Program-made: the position numbers and the translations under genes
The notes under the pieces: model-generated
What the model saw: the letters and a program-made list of their open reading frames with translations, nothing else
Database searches by the model: none
Told to the model about the DNA's origin: nothing
DNA from: Stygiobacter sp. RIFOXYC2_FULL_38_25
GTDB taxonomy: Bacteria > Bacteroidota > Ignavibacteria > Ignavibacteriales > Melioribacteraceae
Length of the DNA stretch: 64,000 bases
Direction: 5' to 3'
NCBI GenBank assembly: GCA_001803165.1
Contig: MHAZ01000019.1
Coordinates: 62,001-126,000, forward strand
Part shown: positions 26,532 to 35,268 of the stretch, piece by piece
Numbering within the stretch: position 1 is the stretch's first letter
How the letters are laid out: the number at the start of each line of letters is the position of its first letter

Positions 26532-27856
26532 ACCGCCTCTCCGTATTTTTTGGTTATTCTAATTCCAGCTTTGGAGAGAAACTCATTTGGAAGCTCTCCT
26601 CCGGCAAAAATGTAAACCAAATCGTTTTTAATTTCTTTCTCTACTGTTACACCGTTCTGCTCGAACATAATTTTTACGGTCTTTTCTGATATCTTAACAA
26701 TATTGGACTTGAACATGACATTTATTGTTTTCTCTTCAACGGCTTTCTTAATATTCTCAAAATTTTTCGGTTTGATTCTTGAAAAAGAATCTCCTCTGTA
26801 CGAAAGTGTGATAGTATTATTTCCTTCGATCAAAGCTAATGCGGTCTCAATAGCAGAATCTCCGCCGCCAACTACAAGTACATCTTGATTGTTAACAAAT
26901 TCCGGCTCGATTAATCTGTAAGAAACTTTTTCCAGTTCTTCTCCTTCAACACCTAATTTTCTTGGTGAACCGCGGCGCCCAATAGCTAGAAGAACAGAGT
27001 TGGTTGTAATTGTTTTCTTATTTGTCTGAACTACGAAGTGATCTTCGTTCTTTTCAATAGAAATAACACGTTCGTTTTCTTGTATTGTAATATTGTTTTT
27101 TGTTAATACTTCATCCCATAAACCAAGTAATTCTGTCTTAGTTATTTCAGTTTTTTTAAACTTTCCATACAACGGCAAATGCATCGGCGCTGTCATAATT
27201 ATTTTCTTTCTGGGGAACGAATAAACCGTACCACCCAAACTATCTTGCTCAATAGTAATAGCTTTTAATTTGCTCTCTTTAGCGGCAAGCGAAGCAGATA
27301 TTCCAGCTGGACCAGCGCCTATTATAACAATATCATATTCAGCTTTGGGAGAGCGGGTTAAGCTTTTGCTGATGTTATCTATAGCTTGTTTACCTTGAAT
27401 AACCGCATTCTTTATAAGACCCATACCGCCAAGTTCACCCGCAATAAAAATTCCTTTTACGTTTGTTTCAAAGTGCGGACTAACATGTGGTAAATCAACA
27501 CCTCTCTTCTCAGTACCGATTACAAGCGTGATTGCGCCAAGAGGACAAGAATGAAAGCAAGCTCCATGTCCAACACAACGTGATGCATGTATAGTAGCCG
27601 CTTTACCTTCTACCATACCAAGAATATCTTTTTCCGGACAAGAAGCCACGCAAGCCGCGCTACCAATGCAAATATCTAAATTAACAACCGGATGCAAAGA
27701 AACCGGCTCGTGAAAACCAAGCTCTTTAGCTTTCTCAATTTTTTGTTTTACTGTTTTAGTCTGTTTCTTTCCTCTTCTAAGCTGAAAGTAAATTAAAGAC
27801 GCCAGCAGCAAAACAATAAATGAGTAGGTAATAATATTTTCTATCAGAACTTCCAT
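26513..27856 (-). CDS. Membrane-anchored ferredoxin-like/FAD-NAD(P) oxidoreductase
   Basis: 447 residues. One N-terminal helix (about 7-25) is followed by a two-cluster ferredoxin-like domain (57-110) and a thioredoxin-reductase-like flavoprotein domain (about 172-447), with GAGPAG (180-185), a second dinucleotide fold VVGGGDSAIETA and a C-terminal VYIFAGGELPN. The cluster motifs are CIGSAACVASCP and CVGHGACFHSCP: the second Cys of each CxxCxxCxxxCP motif is Ser or His. No CxxC redox disulfide is seen in the flavoprotein part, so it is not a true thioredoxin reductase. It starts 11 bp after the cytochrome b-like gene and probably moves electrons between NAD(P)H and the membrane or hemes. Confidence 0.85.
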   Translation of the reverse strand: MEVLIENIITYSFIVLLLASLIYFQLRRGKKQTKTVKQKIEKAKELGFHEPVSLHPVVNLDICIGSAACVASCPEKDILGMVEGKAATIHASRCVGHGACFHSCPLGAITLVIGTEKRGVDLPHVSPHFETNVKGIFIAGELGGMGLIKNAVIQGKQAIDNISKSLTRSPKAEYDIVIIGAGPAGISASLAAKESKLKAITIEQDSLGGTVYSFPRKKIIMTAPMHLPLYGKFKKTEITKTELLGLWDEVLTKNNITIQENERVISIEKNEDHFVVQTNKKTITTNSVLLAIGRRGSPRKLGVEGEELEKVSYRLIEPEFVNNQDVLVVGGGDSAIETALALIEGNNTITLSYRGDSFSRIKPKNFENIKKAVEEKTINVMFKSNIVKISEKTVKIMFEQNGVTVEKEIKNDLVYIFAGGELPNEFLSKAGIRITKKYGEAVLKHQD

Positions 27857-27867
27857 TACGGATCCTC

Positions 27868-28731
27868 TCAGAATATCCAGCGGTAACCAAAGGCTACGGT
27901 TACGCCAATATGGATGATCATAATTATGAGCATTATAATTGCAAACGGTAAATGAATAATATGCCAGTAGCGAAACATTTCTTGAACAGAATTGAGCAAA
28001 CTAATTTTTCGCGATAGTACCAATTTAGATTTACATATGGCAGTAATTTGTTTTATTGATTTCTCCGACAGTTTCTCATTTCTCAATTCAATCTTAAATT
28101 CATTAAGCAACTTTTTATTTGCGTTGTGATCTTTAATAGTAAGAGGAATTATTGAAATCAGATTGGGAGACTTATAAACCTTTAACGAGGCAAAGTATTC
28201 AAGCTTTCCAATTAATGTATCATTTAGATTGAACTCATTTCTTAATTTTTCGCCGTAAGATTGATTCAAGGTTTTTAATTCATCCATCGAATATTCATTA
28301 CCTCTAATAGAGCGGGGAATTTGAACATATATAAATCTTCCTATCACTCCGCTAACCGCCACAGCTACCATAGACCAAAAACTTAAAGCAACAATTCCGC
28401 CAAACTTAAAAGCCGTATGAAACAAAACCAGCACCGGACCAACGCTGCACAAAAAGATGTGTAGTTCCAGCCAATGTTTGATAGCTCCCAATCTTGAAAA
28501 AGATTTTAACCTCTTTCTCATCATATATAGACCTACGCCAACAAGCATCATTAGCGAGCCAATTATTCCCAAACCATGTCCAATAATTCCACTTGGTTTT
28601 AGGATAGTGTGAACCGGGTGAAAGAAACGCTCTTCGTAAGGAGTTAAATAATAACTATACCCGGAGTAACCCAAGTAAATAAAGGTAGTTGTACCAATAA
28701 GTAAATAAATCCAATGTTGCAGCTTTATCAT
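27868..28731 (-). CDS. Cytochrome b-like integral membrane protein
   Basis: 287 residues with about five transmembrane helices (near 8-25, 48-70, 88-108, 115-135 and 258-280) and a soluble segment at 140-245. Histidines in or near helices (His52, His86, His91, His105 and the WHIIHLP and IIMIIHIG segments close to the C-terminus) could ligate two b hemes, as in cytochrome b561-like or ferric-reductase-like proteins. It is the first clear gene of the run leading into the flavoprotein and the two multiheme cytochromes. A quinol-linked electron entry point is inferred. Confidence 0.7.
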   Translation of the reverse strand: MIKLQHWIYLLIGTTTFIYLGYSGYSYYLTPYEERFFHPVHTILKPSGIIGHGLGIIGSLMMLVGVGLYMMRKRLKSFSRLGAIKHWLELHIFLCSVGPVLVLFHTAFKFGGIVALSFWSMVAVAVSGVIGRFIYVQIPRSIRGNEYSMDELKTLNQSYGEKLRNEFNLNDTLIGKLEYFASLKVYKSPNLISIIPLTIKDHNANKKLLNEFKIELRNEKLSEKSIKQITAICKSKLVLSRKISLLNSVQEMFRYWHIIHLPFAIIMLIIMIIHIGVTVAFGYRWIF

Positions 28732-28845
28732 AACAATCTTTTAATGTGAATGAATTAGTAAAAAATTCTTTAGCGTTTCAGATATTAATAGGAAATAGAC
28801 AAGTTCTAATCTTGTCCTTAAACTTATTAACACACAAAATGATTT

Positions 28846-29109
28846 TTAAATTTGGCGGCTGGTCGGTGGTTTCCAGATTATAAAACAGTTCTCTTTGGGA
28901 GATATCGAAATTGATTCAGGATCAAAACTAGAGGGAATACATTTATATTTTGTATCAACAACTATTGATTCAAAGCTATGATCAATCTGGTTATAATGCG
29001 ATATATTCATCGAATTCTGAGCTACTCTTGTTCCTAAATCTTCTTTCAATTCAATGGCATCGTGAAAACAAACTACAAAAAGAAATATGAACAAAATGTA
29101 CTTTTTCAT
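28846..29109 (-). CDS. Small exported hypothetical protein
   Basis: 87 residues beginning with a plausible signal peptide (MKKYILFIFLFVVCFHDA). The rest (SFESIVVDTKYKCIPSSFDP) matches nothing I know. There is no strong ribosome site. It sits between the barrel gene at 29257 and the cytochrome b-like gene and could be the first gene of the electron-transfer operon. Confidence 0.45.
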   Translation of the reverse strand: MKKYILFIFLFVVCFHDAIELKEDLGTRVAQNSMNISHYNQIDHSFESIVVDTKYKCIPSSFDPESISISPKENCFIIWKPPTSRQI

Positions 29110-29256
29110 AGCGCCAATGTAGCTATTTCCACTTATACATTCAAATCACACCAAAAGTCGTATTCAACGCTAAAGAAATATAGAGTGCACAAAACTGCTC
29201 TATTCGCTAACGAGAAAGTTAGTAAAGGAGAATCGTTTTTATTCAATTCCGACCTT

Positions 29257-30534
29257 TTACTGTCTCCCAGTACCGGGAGTCAATAACAAAAATGAAAGCG
29301 CTACGTTCCATTCCGACTTGCTGGGAGTGTGAATCACATTTAGAATAAAATTCTCATTCAAAGTTACGCCAGCCTGGAATGACCAGAACGAAGTTTGTTC
29401 ATCTACAAATTTGCGCTTCTTTGAGTTAAAGACTGGTTCTGTTTCTTCATTATAGAAAAGACCAACAACCGGTTTTGAGAAAATTGAGAATTGCAATTCA
29501 TTAAAAATCTTGAATGCCTGAACCGCCCTAAACCCAACATGATTAACCGATCCGGGAATCATTTCTATGGCTTGATTTAAATAAACATAAAATAAAGTTA
29601 TATCGGAATTCCGGTAATCGTCCGTTATGCTCATCAACTGTCCTTGTCTGAGTTCACTGTTCTCTCTTAAGGCTGTACTGCTGATAAACATTCCTTGACT
29701 CATACCAATTGCTGCCGGACGAACGAAAAGGTTATTCCCGCCAAAAAATATTCCGCCCAACTGAAAATCGTAGTTGTCCTTATGCTTCCAGAAAAAAATG
29801 GCGCTGGGTAAACCATCGGGACGGAATGGAGCCCAACGACCAACGGCAAGCGTTCTTACGTTTTCTTTCTCTTCCGTACTATTAATAAATCCGGCTAATG
29901 CAAAAGTATTGAATGGTCCTTCTACTATTCCTGCAAAGCCATACCGCGTATTTAACGTGTTATCAATTTTTCCGCTGCCGACTAAACCAATTACAGAAAC
30001 TGTACTTAGTGTATACTTACCAACTAAATAATTAGAATTAAGAATTGTATTCCGGTATGAATGACCAATCGTATAGCCGTCAAAATATTCAGTTCCGGCA
30101 CGAAACCAGAGATTAGATTGTGGTCTATATGTGATTCTTGAGTAAAACGCTTTTCCCGCAAGCGATGTATCCTTTGCAACATCGTAGGTTCCGCCAAGAT
30201 CAAGCTGAAAGCGATCATCATCGTTAATTGGAAAAAGAAGAGCGCCGCCGGTTATTTCTTTAACACGAAATTCATTTCTGTTATTGAGATTGTTATTGGC
30301 AATCTTAAAAAATAGCGTTTTGTTTCTCTGGTCTTTTCTATAAAAATTAAAGGAAGAAATATTCTGTCCATCTTCTTTTAGATATCCTAATTGAAATTCC
30401 CATATTGGCGAAATTGGGGGACCGAATACGGAATGCGTTAAATCGTTACTTGAATTAGTGTGTGTGCCCTGTGCAATACATGTAGAAATGAAAGGAATGA
30501 CTAAAAACGAGAGCAACAAGCGGATGAATTTCAT
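29257..30534 (-). CDS. Outer-membrane beta-barrel protein near the cytochrome operon
   Basis: 425 residues with a signal peptide (about 1-21, STCIAQG) and many amphipathic aromatic strands (FNFYRKDQRNKTLFFKIA, LWFRAGTEYFDGYTIGHSY, AIFFWKHKDNYDFQLGGIFF). The end (WNVALSFLLLTPG) lacks a terminal aromatic residue. I do not recognise a family. It lies upstream of the electron-transfer genes on the same strand and could supply a second barrel. Confidence 0.6.
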   Translation of the reverse strand: MKFIRLLLSFLVIPFISTCIAQGTHTNSSNDLTHSVFGPPISPIWEFQLGYLKEDGQNISSFNFYRKDQRNKTLFFKIANNNLNNRNEFRVKEITGGALLFPINDDDRFQLDLGGTYDVAKDTSLAGKAFYSRITYRPQSNLWFRAGTEYFDGYTIGHSYRNTILNSNYLVGKYTLSTVSVIGLVGSGKIDNTLNTRYGFAGIVEGPFNTFALAGFINSTEEKENVRTLAVGRWAPFRPDGLPSAIFFWKHKDNYDFQLGGIFFGGNNLFVRPAAIGMSQGMFISSTALRENSELRQGQLMSITDDYRNSDITLFYVYLNQAIEMIPGSVNHVGFRAVQAFKIFNELQFSIFSKPVVGLFYNEETEPVFNSKKRKFVDEQTSFWSFQAGVTLNENFILNVIHTPSKSEWNVALSFLLLTPGTGRQ

Positions 30535-30637
30535 AAGCAGAATAATTTCCTTTGGAAAAATTTATATATGATTATTTAGATAACAGTTGTGTGAATTAGA
30601 TGCCATCGAATCATTTATTCAGATATATCTAAAAAGC

Positions 30638-30693
30638 GGGCTTCATGAATGAAGCCCCTACAAAAAATTGTAGGGGTTTGATTAATCAAACCC
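30638..30693. repeat. Triple-palindrome intergenic element
   Basis: Three hairpins share their edges: GGGCTTCAT/ATGAAGCCC (30638-30657), CCCCTACA/TGTAGGGG (30655-30676) and GGGTTTGAT/ATCAAACCC (30674-30693). The compact design resembles a mobile REP-type element. It lies in the 227-bp gap between 30534 and 30762. Confidence 0.6.
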
Positions 30694-30761
30694 GAAAAAA
30701 TATTCTTGTGAACCTTTTTGTATTCTCGAATTTTAATTCACACAACCGATTAAGGTAAATG

Positions 30762-31775
30762 TTATTTCTTTTCGCCAAGATTTAACGATGAAATATCCAT
30801 CAAGTAAGGTCTCAACTTTCTATCTCCATTCTTAGCATCACGGTTTGAATCAAAAGTTAGTGTCTTGCCATCCGGAGAAAGAACCGGGAAACCGTCAAAA
30901 GCATCGTTGTAAGTTAGCCGGGTTTGTTTACCGGTTTTCAAGCTCATCAAAAAGATTTCGTAATTATGAGGCGGCAATACTTTTACAAATACAAAATGTT
31001 CTTTGTCTGGTGCTGGATGAGGGGCCCAGTTTGTACCAGCGTCTTTAGTAATCCGCTGTATGTTGGAACCATCGCCGTTCATAGTGAAAATGCTCATTGG
31101 CATACCGCGTTGTGCTTGATCTTTTATATCCCAGGCTCTGCAAATAATTGTTTCATTATCTATATAAAACGAACCACCTTCTTGCCATTCTGGTGTAAAT
31201 GTTAATTGTGTTTGATCGCCGCCATCCGGACGCATTTTCCACAAATCTAATTTGCCATCAATTTGGCGAGTGAATAGAAGCCACTTGCCGTCAGGTGAAA
31301 TAGAAATCTCTGCATCATAATATCTATTGTTTGTTAATCTCTTTACATCACTTCCATCAAGATTACATGAGTAAATTTCTGCGCCTTGCGGATAATCTTT
31401 CGGGTCGGAATAATTTCCCTTGGGCATATCAAGATTATCTCTGGTGGAAGTAAAAAGCAGCCGTTTACCATCCGGGAAATAAAATGAACAAGCATCTTCG
31501 CCCAAATTATTTATACGGAGAATGTCTGTTCCATCAACATTAAATGTATATACCTGATGAACCGGATCATCGTTCATCTTGGCATTGCCAATTAACCTTT
31601 TTCCATCGGGCGAAAAATAAAATTCAGCACCTTCGTTAATATTTGGTATTGCCCAAACTTTGAATTCTTTTTGATCTGCAGCTTGGCAGTAGATTTTTGT
31701 AGGGGCTGAAATAGCACACAACACTACTGCTAACAAATTTAATGTCAGCTTAGAAATTAGTTTGTTCGTTTGCAT
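30762..31775 (-). CDS. Exported TolB/PD40 beta-propeller protein
   Basis: 337 residues. The ATG at 31775 is preferred over the one at 31793 because it follows GGAG at normal spacing. An N-terminal hydrophobic signal segment (LTLNLLAVVLCAISAPT) precedes at least five PD40 blades (FYFSPDGKRLIGNA, SFYFPDGKRLLFTSTRDN, EISISPDGKWLLFTR, PAPDKEHFVFVK, FPVLSPDGKTLTFDSNRD). It starts an apparent protein-quality or peptide-degradation stretch with the proteases upstream on the same strand (38 bp from the M1/M28 stop). Confidence 0.8.
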   Translation of the reverse strand: MQTNKLISKLTLNLLAVVLCAISAPTKIYCQAADQKEFKVWAIPNINEGAEFYFSPDGKRLIGNAKMNDDPVHQVYTFNVDGTDILRINNLGEDACSFYFPDGKRLLFTSTRDNLDMPKGNYSDPKDYPQGAEIYSCNLDGSDVKRLTNNRYYDAEISISPDGKWLLFTRQIDGKLDLWKMRPDGGDQTQLTFTPEWQEGGSFYIDNETIICRAWDIKDQAQRGMPMSIFTMNGDGSNIQRITKDAGTNWAPHPAPDKEHFVFVKVLPPHNYEIFLMSLKTGKQTRLTYNDAFDGFPVLSPDGKTLTFDSNRDAKNGDRKLRPYLMDISSLNLGEKK

Positions 31776-31813
31776 AATATTCTCCGTAATCATTCGGGAA
31801 GAATGAGTTTATT

Positions 31814-34800
31814 TCATTTAGAAATCAGTTCAATTTTTGTTGTGTTCTCCTTTCCGTCACGCAGATAAACAACATCAACAACATTACCCGGCTGAAAAGT
31901 TTTTAGCGCATCTGAATAATCGCGCAGATTAGCAATCTTAAATGCACCTAGTTTTGTAATCACATCACCCTTTTGTAAACCGGCTTTTCCGGCTGGAGAA
32001 TCGGGCGCGAGATCTGCTATCTTCACTCCTTCACCGGAGAATGCAAAATCCGGTACGCTGCCGGTAGATACTCTTCTTTCACCAGCCGGTGCTGTTTGCG
32101 GTTTTTTAGCTTCACTAATTGCTTGTCCTTGAAAGGTAAGTGGCTCTAATCTATCGCCAAGATAGGTTACTGATTCTTGAGCAATTGCAGCTACTTTAAT
32201 TAGACCGGCTCCATCAATTTTATCAGCAGTGTCAGAAGGCTTATGATAATCAGCGTTTGCACCGGCGAAAAACTGAACTCCCGGGATGCCGACTTCAAGA
32301 AAACTTCTTTGATCACTGGCATCTAATTCTTGAGTTACCATCTCGGTTTCAACACCGGTAACATAACTTGCGCCCATGAAGATAAATCTCCACTCACGGG
32401 CAGTTGCTGCGCCAAGTACAAATAATTTATTGTTGCCTAATCTTCCAACAGTGTCAAAGTTGAGCACTCCTATAACTTTCTTAGCCGGAAAACGTTTTGT
32501 ATTCTGTACGTAATATTTTGATCCGAGGAGTCCGCTTTCTTCAGAGGCAAACGCCACAAAAATTATTGTTCTTTGCGGCTTCAATGATTTTCCTAAAAGT
32601 TCTACTAATTCCAGAATTACAGAAACGCCGCTGGCATTGTCGTCCGCCCCGGGATGAATTTTGCCTTCGTTGCCCTTATTTGCGCCTGGCCAGCCTAAAC
32701 CTAAATGATCGTAATGTGCGCAAACAATTACAGACTCATCTTTAAGATTCGGATTTGTTCCGGGAATTATTCCAATAACATTTTTTACCTGAGCTTTATT
32801 TCCGCTTGCATCAACAACTTCATTCCATGTCTGGAAGTATGAACCGTCATCAGAGCCGGGCAATAAACCGGCGATCTTAAATTTCTCGGCAATAAATTCC
32901 GCGGCTTTATTATTTCCATTCGAGCCAGGTCCTCTTCCGGATAATTCTTCGCTCGCTAAATATTGAACAGTCTTCAACATTCGTTCGGAAGAGAAAACCG
33001 GAGTTAACATTGCAAGCGCTTTTCGCTTAGATAATTCCGGCAAAGCTTCGTTGGTAATTTTTTCTCCCTTTGTAATTACTTTTGCTGATAGAGGAGAATT
33101 AACAGAACCCCACTCGCCTTTTCCGGTATTAGCCGGTTCATTTCCTTCAAAAACCAGATAGCTATACTTGCCATAATGAGGAAGTTTTTTTGCCAGCCCG
33201 CCAATTGCGTCTTTATTCTCGGTTGATAAATAAACAAGAACATTACTTGGATTTTCCGGATGGCGTACTGAAATAATGAAGCTATTATTAGTTGTTGGAT
33301 ATTCGCTCTTTCCTAATAAAACAGAGCCGTTCTTGATTTCGCTGTTGTAGTCTTTCAATCCATCTTTAATAACGGAAGTAAATTTATTCTCAGCTCCAAA
33401 GATCCAGATGTTCTTATCAGCAGGAAGTTTCTTGTATTTGCTGTCAAGCGAAACTTCGATCTTTTTTGTCTTGTCTTCCGACCAAATATTTGCTAGTTGC
33501 TGGTAGTATTCTAGTTTTTCCTTACTAGCAGTTGAAGGAAGTACAATCAGCAAATCTTCGGCACCGAAAATTTTAGAAAGTGACGGCGGGATTTCTTTGT
33601 AGTTCAATTTTCTAAAAAGATTGAACTGCGGATCAATTTGCACCAAGAGAGGATTTTCCGAAAAAGTAAATTCACACTTTTGCTCTTTGCCGGTCATTGC
33701 TACTTTCTTCACAACTACATTTTTAGCAAAGGAAATTGTCACGGGAACATCAAGAGCAAAGGCTTCTTCTTTCTGAAGCTGCTTTAGAGTAAACTGAAGC
33801 TGATACTGATTGTCTTTCTTTTCACACTTCACATTCGAAACACTTAACTCCGGCGCACCTTTTCTATTTACCCATTCATCAAAAAATGATTTTAAATCTT
33901 TCCCGCTAACACTTTCAAATGACTTTCTGATATCATCAAATGAAGCTGCTTTGAATTTGTTATCGCGGTAAAATTTCTGAAAACCTTTTACAAAAGATTC
34001 ATCACCAACCAACTCACGAAGCATATTCCATAGCATCGAACTTTTTCCATAACCAATTGCTTCGGAAGAGGGATTTGTTCTTGAGATGAATTTATTAAGC
34101 GGAAAGTCATTTGCTTCATTTACATAGTCGGTATATTTCTGGAGTGTTGTTCTTCTGTATTCATCTGCCTGTCCGCGCTGCTCTGCAATAAGATGATCTG
34201 CCATATAAGCGGTTAATCCTTCGCACCAGTTTCCACTTTTGAAATCTATGTAGGCACTGTTTCCCCAATAATTGTGCAGTAGTTCATGCGGATAAGATGA
34301 ATGAAGAATAAATGGAAACCTTATTATTTGTTCACCTAAAAGAGTGAAGGAAGGCATTCCATAACCGGTTTCCCAGAAATTTTCTACCAAGGCAAATTTT
34401 GTAAACGGATAAGGGCCAATCAACTTGCGGTACATTTCAAGATACTGCGCTGTTGTTTCCAAATATTTATTTGCTAGAGTTTCCTCCGGTGTGCGCAGAA
34501 ACGCCATTACATCAATCGCGCCGGCTGATTTGGAATACTCATTAAATTTTGCAGCAATCAAATAAACTTCTTCCATCGGTTCGGGAGAATCCCAAACACT
34601 TATCTGCATATCATTTTTCAATTCATTATGAGTTCTCTTGCCTTGACTAACAACACTCCAACCTTTAGGCATTGTTGTAGTTAATTCAAAGCTAATCCAG
34701 TTGTCGTTGAACCAAGGAACCCAGTAAGTTGAACCGCCAAGGTAAGTTCCTTTTTCGTCAATGATGCCGGGCGTTTGGCTGAATCCTCTTGCGTATTCTT

Positions 34801-35206
34801 CACCAATCTGCTTGATAGAATAATTTATTACGCCGCTAAATTTTAGAGTAAAAGTTTGGTCGCCCTTTATCTCATTAGAAAAAGTAATCGAGTATTTATT
34901 TTGTTTGAACTCTGAAGCGAGATGAAAATCTTCTCTGTCCATTCCGAAATCTTCGGCTTTAATTCCTTCTTGACTCAGCTTAACAGTTACGCCGGGCGTT
35001 TCGGAAGATATATTCAAATCGCCATTAAGAAGGAAATACATATTTGACTTTGCTTGCGCTGCCGGAATAGTGATTTGATCCACAGCTTCAAACGAATGCT
35101 TTGCTGGATCAACCTTAACAGATAATTTATGATGAATGGTTGAACCGGCTTGAATGGCTGTTGTAAATAAAATCAGTGTAAATAAAAAAGCTATTTTCTT
35201 AAACAT
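31814..35206 (-). CDS. Exported M1-like/M28 metallopeptidase fusion with PDZ domain
   Basis: About 1130 residues. After a signal peptide (MFKKIAFLFTLILFTTAIQA) comes an M1-type gluzincin region with HELLH (residues 307-311) and the downstream zinc Glu in WCEGLTAY (329). The substrate motif is GYGMPSF rather than GAMEN. The second half is an M28-type aminopeptidase (ICAHYDHLGLG, GADDNASGVSV, EESGLLGSKYY, NFDTVGRLG, YHKPSDTADKI), and the last 90 residues are a PDZ domain (AGLQKGDVITKLG). The ATG at 35206 follows GGAGAA; the TTG four codons earlier overlaps that site and is rejected. Two zinc peptidases in one chain suggest sequential trimming of peptides in the periplasm or outside. Confidence 0.85.
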   Translation of the reverse strand: MFKKIAFLFTLILFTTAIQAGSTIHHKLSVKVDPAKHSFEAVDQITIPAAQAKSNMYFLLNGDLNISSETPGVTVKLSQEGIKAEDFGMDREDFHLASEFKQNKYSITFSNEIKGDQTFTLKFSGVINYSIKQIGEEYARGFSQTPGIIDEKGTYLGGSTYWVPWFNDNWISFELTTTMPKGWSVVSQGKRTHNELKNDMQISVWDSPEPMEEVYLIAAKFNEYSKSAGAIDVMAFLRTPEETLANKYLETTAQYLEMYRKLIGPYPFTKFALVENFWETGYGMPSFTLLGEQIIRFPFILHSSYPHELLHNYWGNSAYIDFKSGNWCEGLTAYMADHLIAEQRGQADEYRRTTLQKYTDYVNEANDFPLNKFISRTNPSSEAIGYGKSSMLWNMLRELVGDESFVKGFQKFYRDNKFKAASFDDIRKSFESVSGKDLKSFFDEWVNRKGAPELSVSNVKCEKKDNQYQLQFTLKQLQKEEAFALDVPVTISFAKNVVVKKVAMTGKEQKCEFTFSENPLLVQIDPQFNLFRKLNYKEIPPSLSKIFGAEDLLIVLPSTASKEKLEYYQQLANIWSEDKTKKIEVSLDSKYKKLPADKNIWIFGAENKFTSVIKDGLKDYNSEIKNGSVLLGKSEYPTTNNSFIISVRHPENPSNVLVYLSTENKDAIGGLAKKLPHYGKYSYLVFEGNEPANTGKGEWGSVNSPLSAKVITKGEKITNEALPELSKRKALAMLTPVFSSERMLKTVQYLASEELSGRGPGSNGNNKAAEFIAEKFKIAGLLPGSDDGSYFQTWNEVVDASGNKAQVKNVIGIIPGTNPNLKDESVIVCAHYDHLGLGWPGANKGNEGKIHPGADDNASGVSVILELVELLGKSLKPQRTIIFVAFASEESGLLGSKYYVQNTKRFPAKKVIGVLNFDTVGRLGNNKLFVLGAATAREWRFIFMGASYVTGVETEMVTQELDASDQRSFLEVGIPGVQFFAGANADYHKPSDTADKIDGAGLIKVAAIAQESVTYLGDRLEPLTFQGQAISEAKKPQTAPAGERRVSTGSVPDFAFSGEGVKIADLAPDSPAGKAGLQKGDVITKLGAFKIANLRDYSDALKTFQPGNVVDVVYLRDGKENTTKIELISK

Positions 35207-35268
35207 CTTGTTCTCCAATTAAAGTCCGTTGCGAACTACTATTTTTTATTGATGACCGAGTAATAGTT

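Noticed and set aside
26513-27856. Thioredoxin reductase
   Set aside because: There is no CxxC redox pair in the flavoprotein half, and an N-terminal helix and Fe-S domain are present.
29257-29280. Palindrome CTCCC/GGGAG at the end of the barrel gene
   Set aside because: It lies inside the last codons, with no U tract in the right place to act as a terminator.
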